DNA of 64,000 nucleotides from Leptasterias polaris (lineage: Eukaryota; Echinodermata; Asteroidea; Forcipulatida; Asteriidae), in the NCBI GenBank assembly GCA_037783415.1, contig JAZGTN010000009.1, forward strand, positions 9,238,001 through 9,302,000, in the 5' to 3' direction. The translations under genes were made by a program, and so were the position numbers. This document shows positions 45,566-58,029 of the stretch, piece after piece (position 1 is the stretch's first letter; each line of letters begins with the position of its first letter). Below the pieces are notes generated by a model, which worked only from the letters and a program-made list of their open reading frames with translations, made no database searches and was not told the origin of the DNA.

Positions 45566-47760
45566 AAAGAAAAAACAAACTGAACAAGAAAATGATTTTC
45601 GTCCCCTCGAAAAAAAGAGTCGTGTACCTCGTAAATATTTCAAACAAATGAAGTGTTTTTGAGGAAACTGTAGAAGCAAATATTATTTTTTAGGAATGAC
45701 AAATAATTTGAGGACACGAAACAATTATATATCATTTCGTTTAATTGTAATTTATTCTTGCTCTTCTATTTATTTACCTTTTCTCATTATGTGCACTGGA
45801 CGAGAGATGTGCATTCATTGCAGGCAGGGTATACCTTTGGTGATTGTGTATCCCTACATATGCGTAAAACGAAAAACTTGTAAGAAATTGGGTACAATTG
45901 GTCATCGAATTTGCAAGAAATAAAGGAACAAACCCGCTTGTTACGTAGATTTGTGTGCTTTCTAATGCCCGAGAAAGTTTCCATGCCTCAAGCCTCACTC
46001 AAATTTGAAAAATTACCTCTTCACTAAGACTACAGTTAGTTAGTTTAACCTTTTAGCCACTGGACCGCCCAGCCGCCAAAAGCGATAAACCGTAACATGC
46101 GGTAGAAGGAAAAACTCACAAGCTTGTGTATTGCGATAAAACAAGAAAAGAACAGAAAAACACCCCAAAACATAAAAATAAAAATATACATGGCCAGTTG
46201 GCCAAGTCAATGGCACTAGTTTAGATAATAATTTTGAATTCACTCCCCTTCACGGATGACTTGTAAAGATGGTAACGCTAATGATGATGAAATTGTGTAG
46301 CTTTCACCAACAACACGCTCATTTGTAAAAAAAAAAATAATTAATGTTCTTTCATCATGATGATACTATCAAAAACTAATGACTTAGCAATTAATCACTA
46401 TGAGCATTTGATGCCAGATAAGGCTTCAAAAACTATTGTGTCATGTTAACCTTATGAAAAATAATCGCCAGGAAAATTCCCGGTAGCCGTTAACGAGAGG
46501 CATTTATTGTTCCCTAAGGATTTATCACCTTTGAATTGGAAATAATAATGTTATTCAATGACAATATTTACAAAATAGACGAAAACTGTACATAGGGCCT
46601 ACATAATTAGCCTTTTAATTGGTGTCTTTTGAAAATTTGAACCACGGTTCTAGTAATTTACTGCAAGAGTCTTGGAAAACTAAACATCGTTTCAGCAAAC
46701 TCGCCGGGCGGTGCAGTGACTAGACGGTTAAAGGAGGTTGTTTCTAACTTGTTTTTATAATATCATCAGCTCTCCAGTAATTTTTTTTTAACCGAGGACA
46801 ATTTTTTTGTGGTCATGTCATTTGTTTTCTGAGTAATCAAGAAAGGTTTGCCCTGCCTTTATTTAAAACAATTTCTAATTCTATAAAAAGTGTTTTAAGA
46901 GCCGATGCATTTTCGGGGAATTCCTTTAAAAATTTACTTACTATATATACGCATATAATTAAATTCTAACAAATCCAAGTGAGATTAAACACTGGTTGGT
47001 AAGATGAATTTAAAGCATCAACTCATTGGTACAGGATGCTCTTTATAAAGTCACCACCTCGTGTCCAAGTGGTCTTTATTTAAATGTATAGCTGGATAAC
47101 AAAGCACATAAAGGTACAGGAATTGTTTAGTTTCATGCATGATTAGGCAGGATACTTAGGTTGGAATAATACAGCTGGATGTCCCATGCACACCCGACAC
47201 TCCTATCAGTCTTCTTGTCTATAGACTACCAGACTGGACACATACTTGCTTCTTGGATTTGAGTCCTGGCTCAATGGTTTATATGAGGACTTTGTACAAT
47301 ACTCTTAGCATTGGTATGTGTTCAGGTGTGGGTCTATAGCTTGGTAGCTTAATACTTCATTCATCACTATTAGAGCACTCACTGTAGCATTCACTGTAAT
47401 GTAATTTAGTATATCTTAATAGTTTGAGAAGGTGTGTTCACCAAGGTGTTGGTTCGTTCACCAACGTGTTGGTTGTAGTACATAGCCAACCAAAGACGAA
47501 CACACGCTCACGCCCACAGTCCACTCTGACCAAGCCACTCTATCCATGTTTACGTTTACGTTGGTTGACTCAGCAGGATCCATAAGTTTGGACGTAATGC
47601 TAAGGGGGTGAGAACATGAAAAGGATAGGGTAAGTTAAATATCAAATACTGGAACATTTCAAGTCTTTGTTTCATAACCGGCTTTCCATTCCAGCTTGAT
47701 GCCCTCGATCGATTCAGTTATTACGTGAAGTTTGGACTTGTAACGGTTACAAGCCTATGT
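45566..47760. other. Intergenic, no gene seen
   Basis: Weak SINE-head-like words (GGCGGCTGGGCGGTCCAGTG on the minus strand near 46060; CGCCGGGCGGTGCAGTGACT near 46702) suggest old tRNA-derived insertions. Nothing else is supported. Confidence 0.45.
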
Positions 47761-47936
47761 TCTGTTATACCTATGCTCCGACACCCCTATTTCCGACACC
47801 CTATCGTATCTTCCTACGTCTGAGCCTACCCCCAACACAAACCCTAACCTTTACCCTAGCGTATATCATAAGGGTTATCGGAACATACGGTTGTCGGAAC
47901 TTGGGGTGTTGGAACATATAGAGCAGTCACTCTTGT
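47761..47936. mobile_element. MITE with TCCGACAC/GTGTTGGAAC arms
   Basis: TATGCTCCGACACCCCTAT and TTCCGACACCCTATCG on the left face GGTTGTCGGAAC and TTGGGGTGTTGGAACATA on the right. The central CCCCAACACAAACCCTAACC looks telomere-like but is part of the element. About 175 bp, noncoding. Confidence 0.8.
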
Positions 47937-48640
47937 AACACGTCAGCTCGATTTCTTACTTTTAATTTTACTTAACGAAACCAAGGCTAGAGGTGAAAGT
48001 AGTCTGTGCCCTGCTTGGTATAATGCGAATAAACGTCATTTCTGGGTACAGGGTACTATACTCTACACACAAGAAACACGGCATCAGTTGTATGACGAAT
48101 CTCTATATCTACTTAACAAAGGGTCGTTTCTGACTTTTTGTCCATCAGATAAATTCACACCTTCGACGGTATCATAGGCTAACACCATAGCGAAGGGCTG
48201 CGAACAATTAACATGACGAAGGGTACATTCTGATATTTTATTAATGGTATAGGAGAGACAATTGTTCAATGATATCTTGCCACCTACGGTACCGAAAACA
48301 AAGGAAAGGTGGGTCAACGTCATTATCGGTGCTATTAGGAAGAAAGGGAACTAGGTCCCAAGGGTCCTGTCTAACAATGCGTGTCTTTCTGTCAAGGCCT
48401 TTTCTCGGTAAGACTGACGCCAGTGTAACTTGGAAAGAACTAATGACGTCATTCTGGACCAATTCCAAGATATGAGATAAAAAGAGGCCTAAAATGGGTT
48501 GAATAATCAACCTAAATAATACGTCAAATAATATGACTTTCAAATTTAACTGGACAGTTTGTCAATAAACAACGACTTGAATTTGTGGTAATTTATGCTA
48601 ATCCGGTTAATGCCATAAGTGCTATTGTCTCTGCACTGTA
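47937..48640. other. Intergenic, no gene seen
   Basis: Open frames on both strands around 48241-48543 overlap each other and have no recognised domain. Confidence 0.45.
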
Positions 48641-48807
48641 AATAGATCGATCCATTAAGCCCCGCCTCCTTACGAGTTGACCAATCACAGCCGCGAAACC
48701 CGATCACCATTAGTGCAAAGATCACCAAACAGCTCAAATGGTGATCAGATTTCGCGGTTGTGATTGGTCAATGAGAAATGGGCGTGGCTTAATGGATCGG
48801 TGTATTG
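48641..48807. mobile_element. MITE family E, copy 2 (167 bp)
   Basis: Identical by eye to 30606-30772 except for T instead of C near the left tip (GATCGATCC) and A instead of G in the loop (AAACAGCTC). The flanks are unrelated outside AATAG...TATTG, so the element inserted independently at each site. Confidence 0.95.
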
Positions 48808-48909
48808 ATCTAAATTCTCAATCTATTATTTAGTCTAAAGATCATACATGCTTGGAGTTAAGTGGCGTTAATTGTAATATGAATAGCACATTTTCTTTGG
48901 AACAAACGT

Positions 48910-49437
48910 ATATACTGACCAGTAGCGTGTCTTACAACAGTGTATCAATGCGCTTTACAATACTGTCCTGGTCTTCTAATTGTTTTATTGGTGTTTATGC
49001 TGCTGGTATCTGCCTTGTCTTTATTTAGGGTTTTTTTCCCCTGTATTTCAGTGTGTACTTTGTTTGTGTTTTTTGCGGATGTTAATTATTGCTTATTAAT
49101 GAATTCACTTTTTTGGTATAGTTGATGTTTTTTGTATTGTTTTTTTGTATTTGTATTTCTATTGTACAAATTGACGCAATTTAGCCAATGGCTACAAGTT
49201 CATTTTTAATAAACCATCAATAATAATATTTCGAACATTAACAATCCTGTACTCGTTCTCAGCTTCCTGAGTATACAGCCCTGATGGGCTGCCATGGTGC
49301 CCGAAGGCTTTTTCAAACACATTATCAAACTCTTACATTTGCATACACCCATTTGTACCCAATGGTAACCGACACCCCGACGACAACCTCGGGAACTTGA
49401 ATTTGATTTCTCTGAACCGCTCTGCCATGACACGCTA
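48910..49437 (-). mobile_element. SINE family A split by another retroelement
   Basis: The SINE 3' end (TCAATGCGCTTTACAATACT, GTCCTGG) is at 48920-48973, and the rest (CTCAGCTTCCTGAGTATACA, CCGACACCCCGACGA, CTGCCATGACACG) resumes at about 49237-49437. Between them, 48975-49236 is a T-rich plus-strand insert ending CAATAATAATA. The B-box region also carries a deletion. Confidence 0.75.
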
Positions 49438-50289
49438 CGTATATACAAATAACATATTTTTAGTTACACCGTGAACTTGCATTATAAGATATACACCTAA
49501 CGTCGCTGCGTTTGCAGGTTTCTTCAGTATTTGCAAAGATTTTATGCTCCTCCTATTCTTTTTGTTTATTACTGACACCAAATTGGATCACTATTAACGC
49601 AAATTCACACAATTTTGCATTAACTTTTAAAAAGCTAACATATGTGTTGATCGACACAAGTGTCTTTCAACAATGTCGCAAAACTATCCATTGCCTTTGC
49701 ACATATTTATTGTGGTGAACAGCGGTTGCAGCAGTCTAAGATTTATTCTGTCCCATTTGTCCCCACCCCCTCCCCCGTACTGCCGCCACATGTCATGTAC
49801 TAACTAACTCGATTATTATTTAGCTGTTATTTCTGGCAAGTATTTGAAAATGTAATGTCAACATCACTCTAAAAGTACAGAGAAATCTGTCTGTATAGAT
49901 GGGACAAGGTCAATCTTTAGGTGATTTGTAAGCAGTGTTGCTTCATCAACAATACGGAACGGTAGCGTAAATCACGTCCTTGGACAGTGGGGTGTTAGAT
50001 TGAAAATAATCGAATAAACACAAGGTCTAGGCCAATGCCTTGTTACTTTTGTTGTGATGTTTTCATGTTAGCATGAAATGTAATTACCAGGAATTAGTGG
50101 TTCGATATACTTTTACGGGGTGTGTTTTTGTACTTTGAAGATTGCACTGTTATAATAGACATGTTATTAATTTTAATCAAATTATGCCCACGACCTCTAT
50201 TATAATGAATTCTCCTGTAGGAGCTAGTTTAAGCATTGAAATACTACGCCCAATGACATTATATCGCTCATGTGACATGAACGTCAAAC
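49438..50289. other. Intergenic, no gene seen
   Basis: No exon, element or repeat recognised in this stretch. Confidence 0.45.
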
Positions 50290-50519
50290 TATAGATAGTT
50301 CCCAGTAGACGCCATCTTTACGGGCAAATCGCATTTTGGCTTGCAGGCGCGTCAAGCGCTCAAATTATTAACGCAGCCGCGTCATTCACTAACCAATCAT
50401 GCAATGAGTTTTGTGAAATGTCCGCGTGATGCACGCCGTTCTCACGCGTAACGCATGACTGTGTGTTCCAAATTGCCCGTAAAGATGGCCGACTTACGTC
50501 ATACTGCAACCTATCTATA
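50290..50519. mobile_element. MITE with TATAGATAG ends
   Basis: TATAGATAGTTCCCAGTA and CGCCATCTTTACGGGCAAAT on the left face ATTGCCCGTAAAGATGGCCG and ACTGCAACCTATCTATA on the right. The centre is GC-rich, with GCGCGTCAAGCGCTC and CGCGTGATGCACGC. About 230 bp, noncoding. Confidence 0.85.
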
Positions 50520-53500
50520 ATAGCAAATGCCGGCGCTAAGTTCAATGTATTTGCTTATTTGAATACTGACATCTGCAACATGCCCCCATACACATTCATG
50601 ATATATGGTTTCATTATCCCTTGTTTTAGTTAACTAATTAGCCAGTGAACAAAATTAAATTAAAGGGGAAAAACATGAAAACGGACACCCATGTACAGGA
50701 AAGTAAGAGAAAAATGTACAATTTCGTTCCACCGAAATAATTTCTCCACCTCTCAATAAGTTTCCAATGAAACAAAAGAATGTTTATAACAACCAAATGA
50801 TAATTCGACGGAGCGAAACAATATTTGAAGAAATTAAATGACAATTCAAAGAAATAAAACAAATGTTTTAATGCATTTACGTTTTTTTTTGTTTTTTTGT
50901 TTTTTTTTTACACATGTCCCTTTAGGGCCTTCGTACGAGCACCACCTGCCTGGGTTTGCATTAAAAACTTCGCCTTTGCTAAGGAGTGCTGCAATCATTT
51001 TTGAAACAGTACGGCATTAACACACAACAAAGGCGACATAAAGGAATAAAACGGCAATAAATTCCAATACGACGGCGATACAGCGCCTCAAAACAAAATA
51101 AATAAAAATAAAATAAATAATTGATGTACCATATACCTTTTGATCTTGTCTTTAAAACTAGCAGGTTGGACCTACGATACCCTTCCTAAAAAAACAAGAG
51201 GATAACAGTCTTATAAATTCGAAGTTTTGTACACTTGTATCATCTCCTTTTGGAACCCAAACTTTTAACTACCCTTGAATAGTTTAGCGACAGGAAAAAC
51301 AACTTGCATAACAATAGTTAACGATACGGTTGTGCAAAATTCAACTGCTAATGCCAGCATCTTCGTCAACCCAAAATGGTGCCCCTACATGCTGTAGTAG
51401 GACAGTGATTAAGCAACGTGTGACCTCCAGGGAGAACGAACGTTCAATTTGACAAATTTATAAAAACCTTCATATCGCAATTATTTCGTAGTTATTTATT
51501 CAACAGAAAAATCGCTAACAGCACCAAAAACGTAAGGATTTGCAGTGACGACGAGCTGTATTTATTGTTTATGTTTTATTGTTTTTTTTAAAGAACACCA
51601 GTTCCTCACTCACCTTACAGAGGACGACTGTCATGCATGGTCTCTAGCATGCACTAAGTGATGGAGTCATCGAAACTTTTATGACATCAATTTCGCAAAT
51701 TACATCATACTACCCTGTCATGTATAACCGACAGCTGATGTGTGTCTGTGTAATTGTTAATTCCATACGGTTTATACACACCACTAGTAGATCGGAATTT
51801 GTTAAATGTTTAAATTGCTAAAACAAAATTTGTTGTTCGTTATTTTTAGTTGTCATCGGAACTTACTGAGGATACCAGAATTATGTAGACTTTGGAGAGT
51901 TTTAGGTCCATTCGTGTAAGGCTTGGGGAGGATCCTTCGGGTTCTTAGTCTTGTGGTGTTGTGTTTTTAAATGTTTTATCCCTGCCTCTTGTTTTGGGGT
52001 GTTGTTATTTGGTATTCGTTTTTTGTTTTTCCAAGGGTGATTTGTTTAGGAATTGCTTTTGTTTGAATATTTTACTGCTGTGTGATTTATAAAGCCTATT
52101 GTGTGCAATCCCCATTTTAATAAAACAAATATTGTCTCAATGGCAGTGGTCTGGTTGTACACATCTTTTGGTGACAGTTTTTATTCTAAAGATTTAAAAC
52201 AAAAATTAACATAAATTACCGTTATAAATGGCTTATATATGGAAGTCAATGAACAAAATACATTGTTGGTATTGGACAAGTTTATGTGGCGAATGTAAAA
52301 ACTCACTGATTAACAAGTTCACCCTGGTACAACTATTTATATGTCAAAAATACTGTTAACATTGTTGAGAATGATGTTTCAAAACAAAATCTATATTTAC
52401 TTCCACGTAAATGAGAACGAATTAACTCTTCATATTTTTTATTTTAATTTTGTATTGTTTGTTGTTGAAAATATAGGCAGTGTGCTTTGTAACATAAAAG
52501 GCACGCACAAAGCTAACTCGACATGGGTTAAGCCACCCCCCCCCTCCCCCCAAACCCTCCCCCCCCAAAAAAAAAGTATATATTTTTATATATATATATA
52601 TACATATATATAAAAAAAAAAAAAAACACACACAAAAAACCAAACAAAAAACAGCCGTATTACTGCTGCTGCTGTAACAACAACATCAACAACAACATTC
52701 ACAACTACTTCACTTGCAGTGTAAACAAAAAAACAGCCCACAATATACAGTAGACCTACCATCCGTGTGTGAAAGCTAGCCCGTTATTCTTGCAATCAAA
52801 CGATTTCTCATAATGATAGTCCGAGCCGGTGTGTCATCGTCAGCCGACGCCCGACGTAAATTCATCGGGCTGTATATGCTAGTCGACAGGAAATTTAGAC
52901 AATAATTATGGTTTGTTTACCGTAGTTTCATAAGGTAATAAACACACCATGATGGTGATGTAAACATTGTATTTCCTCCAACTCCACATGATGAAAGTGA
53001 AAGGTAGAGCTCATCACCTGATTTCAAGAGCATCTAGTTGATTCTTCATGTTTTAAACAAGCACGTGATACATCCAACCTGAAATTCACAACATTAGGTG
53101 GTTGTGTGCTTTAGGCAAAGCAGCGGAAACAGTTTGTCAGAGACTCGGTCCATAATCACTCAATTTTTTTTTTTAATAATATGGAATGCGAAAATCGAAA
53201 TAGTTAGAATAAACACAGATTGATTTTGCCAGACAGTATTACACGTGGAAATCTGTCTTTCGAGGATTGTTCAAACTTTACTGTAAGTTTCAAAACAAGG
53301 TTACAATTTTTGTTTTTGACAATACCAATCATGTATGTTATCTTCGTTCTCAACAATTCGAAAAAGGTGAGTGTACTCGCACTCACGTTTAACTAAAGTA
53401 AAACACTTTAATTAATTGAACACAAGTTGTGCGATCTTTACTGCCATCTTGACATTATTGACATTATTTAAAAACACGTTTTATACATGCTTTACAGATA

Positions 53501-54309
53501 ACACATTTTTCTTTATTGATTTTTGTTTTGAGAGCATATTCTAATCCATTTCGAGACTTCTCAGAATAAACTTCGAAAGGTATCGATCTTATAAAAGGTT
53601 ATATCCTAAAATCATTTAAGTATAGGTTAACACCATTTTCAATCTTTAAGGGAGTTTTCAAATTCAATTATGTGATGTACTCATTTCCCAATACATAAAC
53701 CCGTCGTGTTAGCGGGGGAAAAAAATGCAAGTCTCTAACCTTACCTTGCCAAAGCATCCGATGACATAATTCTGAAAACAATTGGGTCTGTAAATTTTTG
53801 TACTGGGATGTTTTGGTTCATTACTGACTTTTTCAGTGTGAAATTTGAATCAGTACGTCATTGGATTTCAACAACTAATGGGTATTTACATTCCAAGGAG
53901 GAATATTTATTTCGTCAGTAATTGTCAAAGTCAAGGCTGTTTTGATTGAATATCATTTTAAGTCAGAAAAGCCAAAACATTTCTGTACAAACATGTAAAG
54001 ACCCATTTTTCTCAAATTGATGTCATCTGACGTTTTGGATGTTTACAAATTTTGCCCTGGAAAGATATTGAATACAATACAAATTTACTCCTTTTTATCG
54101 TTAGGTTAGAGACTTGTAATTTGTTCCCCACTCACACGAGGACTTTATCTATTGGAAAATGAGTATCTCACAAAATTGAATTTGAAAGTTCGCTTTGTCT
54201 TTAAAACTGAACACATTTCAAGGTAACCTAAATCAAACTTCACTATCGAAATTGTTTTCACAGCTTTCTTCATCATTTTGGAATAGGCCTAGTACCTTTT
54301 AAAATTGAC
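50520..54309. other. Intergenic, no gene seen
   Basis: Contains poly(T) runs near 50880-50910, a C-rich/A-rich run (52528-52575) followed by a TA microsatellite, and CAACAACAA near 52675. No splice-bounded coding segment is recognisable. Confidence 0.5.
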
Positions 54310-54671
54310 TTAAAGGCCTGTACACTATTGGTAAGATCGAAAAACACAAATGTTCACAGATTCACACATAACTTACATGATTTAAAGTAAGTAATGGTAG
54401 AAAGGGTTCCTTAAAATATTTCTGCCTAAAATGCTATCGTTTCTGAGAAATGAGTAAAACAATAGTTTTTATCGCGCGCGATAATAAACTCGATGTTTGA
54501 AAAACAGAAAACACATAAGGTCTCTTTTCACTATTTTCTCGTGACCTCGATGACCAATTGAGCTCAAATTTTCACAGGTTTGTTATTTCATGTATGTGGT
54601 TGATTACACAAAACATGAACACTGTCTGTGATTATTTTGTCAGCTCTGCCAATCCTGTATAATACCTTTAA
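54310..54671. mobile_element. MITE family D, full-length copy
   Basis: Begins TTAAAGGCCTGTACACTATTGGTAA, contains AAATGTTCACAGATTCACAC, TGAGAAATGAGTAAAAC, AACACATAAGG and TTTTCACAGGTTTGTTATTT, and ends at TACCTTTAAA. Relative to the copy at 24382 the body is in the opposite orientation. Confidence 0.8.
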
Positions 54672-55510
54672 ATGGTGTGTACAACATTGGTAAAATTGAA
54701 AATATAAATGTTCACAGATTTGAACATAACTTAAATGATAAAAAGATGGTCATGATGGAAAACTTCCCTTGAAATAGTTTTACTTTTAGTTTTACTTTTA
54801 GTTTTAGTTTTAGGAAATGAGTGACCAGATATATCTTGATTTATCTAGCGATATCTCAAACGTATAGTTCACCTAACGTCAGCATGACTGCTTTGTGTAT
54901 GCTATTTTGATACAAGTGCTTGGTGTCTGTGCTGTAAAAAAAAAAAAAAAAAATCCTCCCCGCTGTTTCTTAATTGATTATTTTGCTACTCTCCCCCAAA
55001 ATATACACATTTCACATTCATTTTCTTTTACAGGATAACATTGTAAGCATCAGTGTCTAGGCGGGATTATGGATACCAAAGCATGTCACTGGTCGAACAC
55101 AGGCTCTATATTTGTTCTTACCTACACATTAATTATCGCTTAAAGAGCCATTCCAACAGCTTTATTCCACGTACTGCATCTCTTTGGAACTCCTTTCTTG
55201 GTGCAAGTTTCTCTCCATCCTACAACACTGACTGTTTAATGAGGATTATCAATTCGTACCTTCAGCTCCACCGAGATTTTGTTCATCAAAAATGTTTTGT
55301 TTTGGTAGCCCCTTAAAACAAAGAGTCTAATTTAGCCTTGTTTGGGGTATAAACTTGGATAAATAAATACAGAAAAACACAAACAAGTTCGGTACAGTTA
55401 CAAATGTTTGAAAAGAGTAAAAACTTACAAGTTTTTTGCTCCACTATTTTCTTGTGACTCTGATGACCGATTGAGCTAAAACTTTCACAGGTTTGTTATT
55501 TTATGTTTAC
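54672..55510. mobile_element. Second family D copy, interrupted by a retrotransposon fragment
   Basis: A new element starts immediately with TGGTGTGTACAACATTGGTA and runs to about 54850. Its other half (CACTATTTTCTTGTGACTCT, ACTTTCACAGGTTTGTTATT) resumes near 55440. Between them, 55053-55316 encodes SLVEHRLYICSYLHINYRLK and SHSNSFIPRTASLWNSF, a reverse-transcriptase tail like that at 40186. The open frame of 87 codons is a transposon remnant. Confidence 0.75.
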
Positions 55511-56107
55511 GTTGGGTTCCCATAGGATGTTGATACTGGTCTTCAACAATTATCAATGTTGTCCTTGTGCTTTACGCTTTAGAAAATGTGTAGAAGCGTG
55601 TGCTGACAACGTAATGAGTTTGTGTTCAGACGACCCATTCAGAGTTGGCTTAGATTCGTCACTGGCTAAAGAGTCGGTGATAAAATAAAGTCCTGAACAA
55701 GCGGTCAGTGACTTCGCTGTTTTAAGTTTTAATCAATTTACACAAATTGTTATAAAAACATTCTTTGGGTCAAATCAATTGAATTTACTTGTTAATGTCA
55801 TTGCAATACGTTTAGTTAATTCGAATTTAACTTAATAAGTCGTTTTCAATTACAGGCCCGCATTAAAGATTGATTGTATCCTTCCCCAGTCCTTCATGTT
55901 TACTTTAAAATCACCCGATTAAAGGAAATATGTGATAAACATGAATGTGCTCCCCATTGGGAGTGAATCATTGCACTCATAACAAACAAGGAATGGATGT
56001 TTACGTAATTAATTTTTTAAATAATTGCAGTCATGTAGTTTTAAAATAACATAGGCCTACAAGGAATGCATTTTTACGTAATTGATTTTGGAAGATACAG
56101 CAATACA
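55511..56107. other. Intergenic, no gene seen
   Basis: A short open frame (55503-55688) has no recognised motif. GGAATG.ATxTTTACGTAATT occurs at 55991 and 56064 as a short direct repeat. Confidence 0.45.
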
Positions 56108-56458
56108 GGGTATCATGGCCGAGTGGTTTAGAGCATCGGATTCAAGTTCTGGGTGTTTAGTCATCGGGGTGTGGGTTCAAGTCCCAGTCATGACGCTTGT
56201 GTCCTTGAGCAAGACTCTTCGCTATAATTGCTCCTCTTCACCTTCGGGTATAAATGGGTACCTGCGAGTGTAGATGTTGATATTGTGTTTGAAGAAGCCT
56301 TCTCAGCGCAACGGCAGCTTGGGCTGTATACTCCCCAGGGAGCTGAGAAAGATTAAAGGAATGTTATTGGCCCAATGACCAGGGCCCTAATGTAAAGCGC
56401 ATTGAGACGTTATCGTAAAATGCGCTTTATAAGTTATTATTTTTATTAATTATTGATT
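56108..56458 (+). mobile_element. Full-length tRNA-derived SINE, family A (plus strand)
   Basis: The head ATCATGGCCGAGTGGTTTAG (A box) is followed by GTGTGGGTTCAAGTCCCAGT (B box), the body TGTCCTTGAGCAAGAC, ATAAATGGGTACCTGCGAG and TATACTCCCCAGGGAGCTGA, and the end TGCGCTTTATAAGTTATTA. It is the reference copy for the other family A pieces in the window. The head resembles a Ser/Leu-type tRNA, but the long body shows it is a SINE. Confidence 0.92.
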
Positions 56459-58029
56459 CAAATCCTCTCATTTGAAGAGAGTGAAGTATGTATTTGACCA
56501 TGATTTTCTGTAGAGATTATGTACTAAGTACTCGCAAAAGTAAGCCTACATATTTTTTATCGTGATTGATCAGTCTGTGTGTGCCGAGTCCACGGGGGCT
56601 GTAATTCTCAATGAGTCGAGATTGTTTCAAAATGCCTTAAATCCAATAAACGAGATGAAAATAGCATAAAGTGCCTTTTTTCAAACTCCCTGCATCTGTA
56701 AAAGTTTCAGTTAAATACAGCCTCTGCTTGTTCAGAAAATAAGAGGGAAAACTATCACGGTATTTTTTTTATCAAGAACAGCGGGTACCACCTGCATCTC
56801 TGGCCACAGCAGTCACACACGGACACCACGGACATTTTCAAAAGTCGTATTTAGGCGATCTTTGGCGATTGAAGTCTTAAGACTTTTATTGGGTTTATAT
56901 CAACGGGGCCATTTCGGACGAAATCATTTCGCAGGATGCTTACTAACATTTACACATTTTTTTAACACGTAGGCTTTCGGATCAAAATTGCACAAAATAT
57001 TCGCGTTATTATCAATAACCCGAATAGCTATGTAAAAACCCACAATTAGAGCTCTTTTTATAACTGACTATTAATGTACAAATATATTTATACAGTTCGT
57101 ATTTCACCCTTTGAACTTTTTAGGCCTAATCATATTTATACATTTACCAATGTCAGTATGCCATGAGAGACTGCGAGATAATATTGAAACTATAAAATAT
57201 GCACGTTACTAAATCTTTATGACAAGACGCAGACATCAACGGTGGCCTTTCAAAAAGTGAAACCTATCGTTACCTTTTGACAAGAAAGAATCACTCAAAA
57301 TTCATTGTTTTTTCGAAATTCAAGTGAGCGCACGACACGGTGGGCGAACTTCCCTCGTGGAGAAAGAAAAAAGAGAGTCTTGGGAATTGATGTAACGGTA
57401 ATTGGATATATGAGCAAACGTCCGGCAGCCATTACGATACCCTGATGTTGGGCACTCAGATGTTTGGGAAGATAATGACTGAATGTGCGCCGAGATGGTA
57501 GCTGCGAGTGGTGGGTTGGGGCTACTTCACTTAATGGCAACAAACGATGTCGTTATGGTGGGCAAAATCACCCCACACAACTTGAAGATTATGCATAAGT
57601 CAAGCCACCTTTGCACAATGACCCCTGCCAGGTGATTGTGTTTATACGTAATGGTTGCATTGCACTCTTGGGTAATAGCATAAAACATCCCTTCACAAAG
57701 CAAGGATATGTTGCATGTGTTTTTCTTCGTGCGTTACATTAATTTTTTAGATGACAAATTAAAGACACTGCTTGCCATTGATTGTTTCAGTATTGCAGTC
57801 TTCTGTTCTATAGTTGACAACATATTTATACACCCACTTACACTGCATGGGGAATTTCATTGACGTTGATACAAAGTAAAAGCATATTTGAGAAAGTACA
57901 TTTTTTTTTAAGTCACCTAGAAATAGAATTTTTATTTTTTTAAATATAAGAGTATATGTATATTAACAATAAAACAATTTTTTGAGTAATTGTTTGTCAG
58001 TATTTATATGTTAAAAAAATAGATAAAGT
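56459..58029. other. Intergenic, no gene seen
   Basis: The minus-strand open frame at 57295-57543 has no known motif. No repeat recognised. Confidence 0.45.

Noticed and set aside
47820..47880. Telomere-like repeats (AACCCTAACC)
   Set aside because: Only a few words, within the arms of a MITE; there is no regular TTAGGG array.
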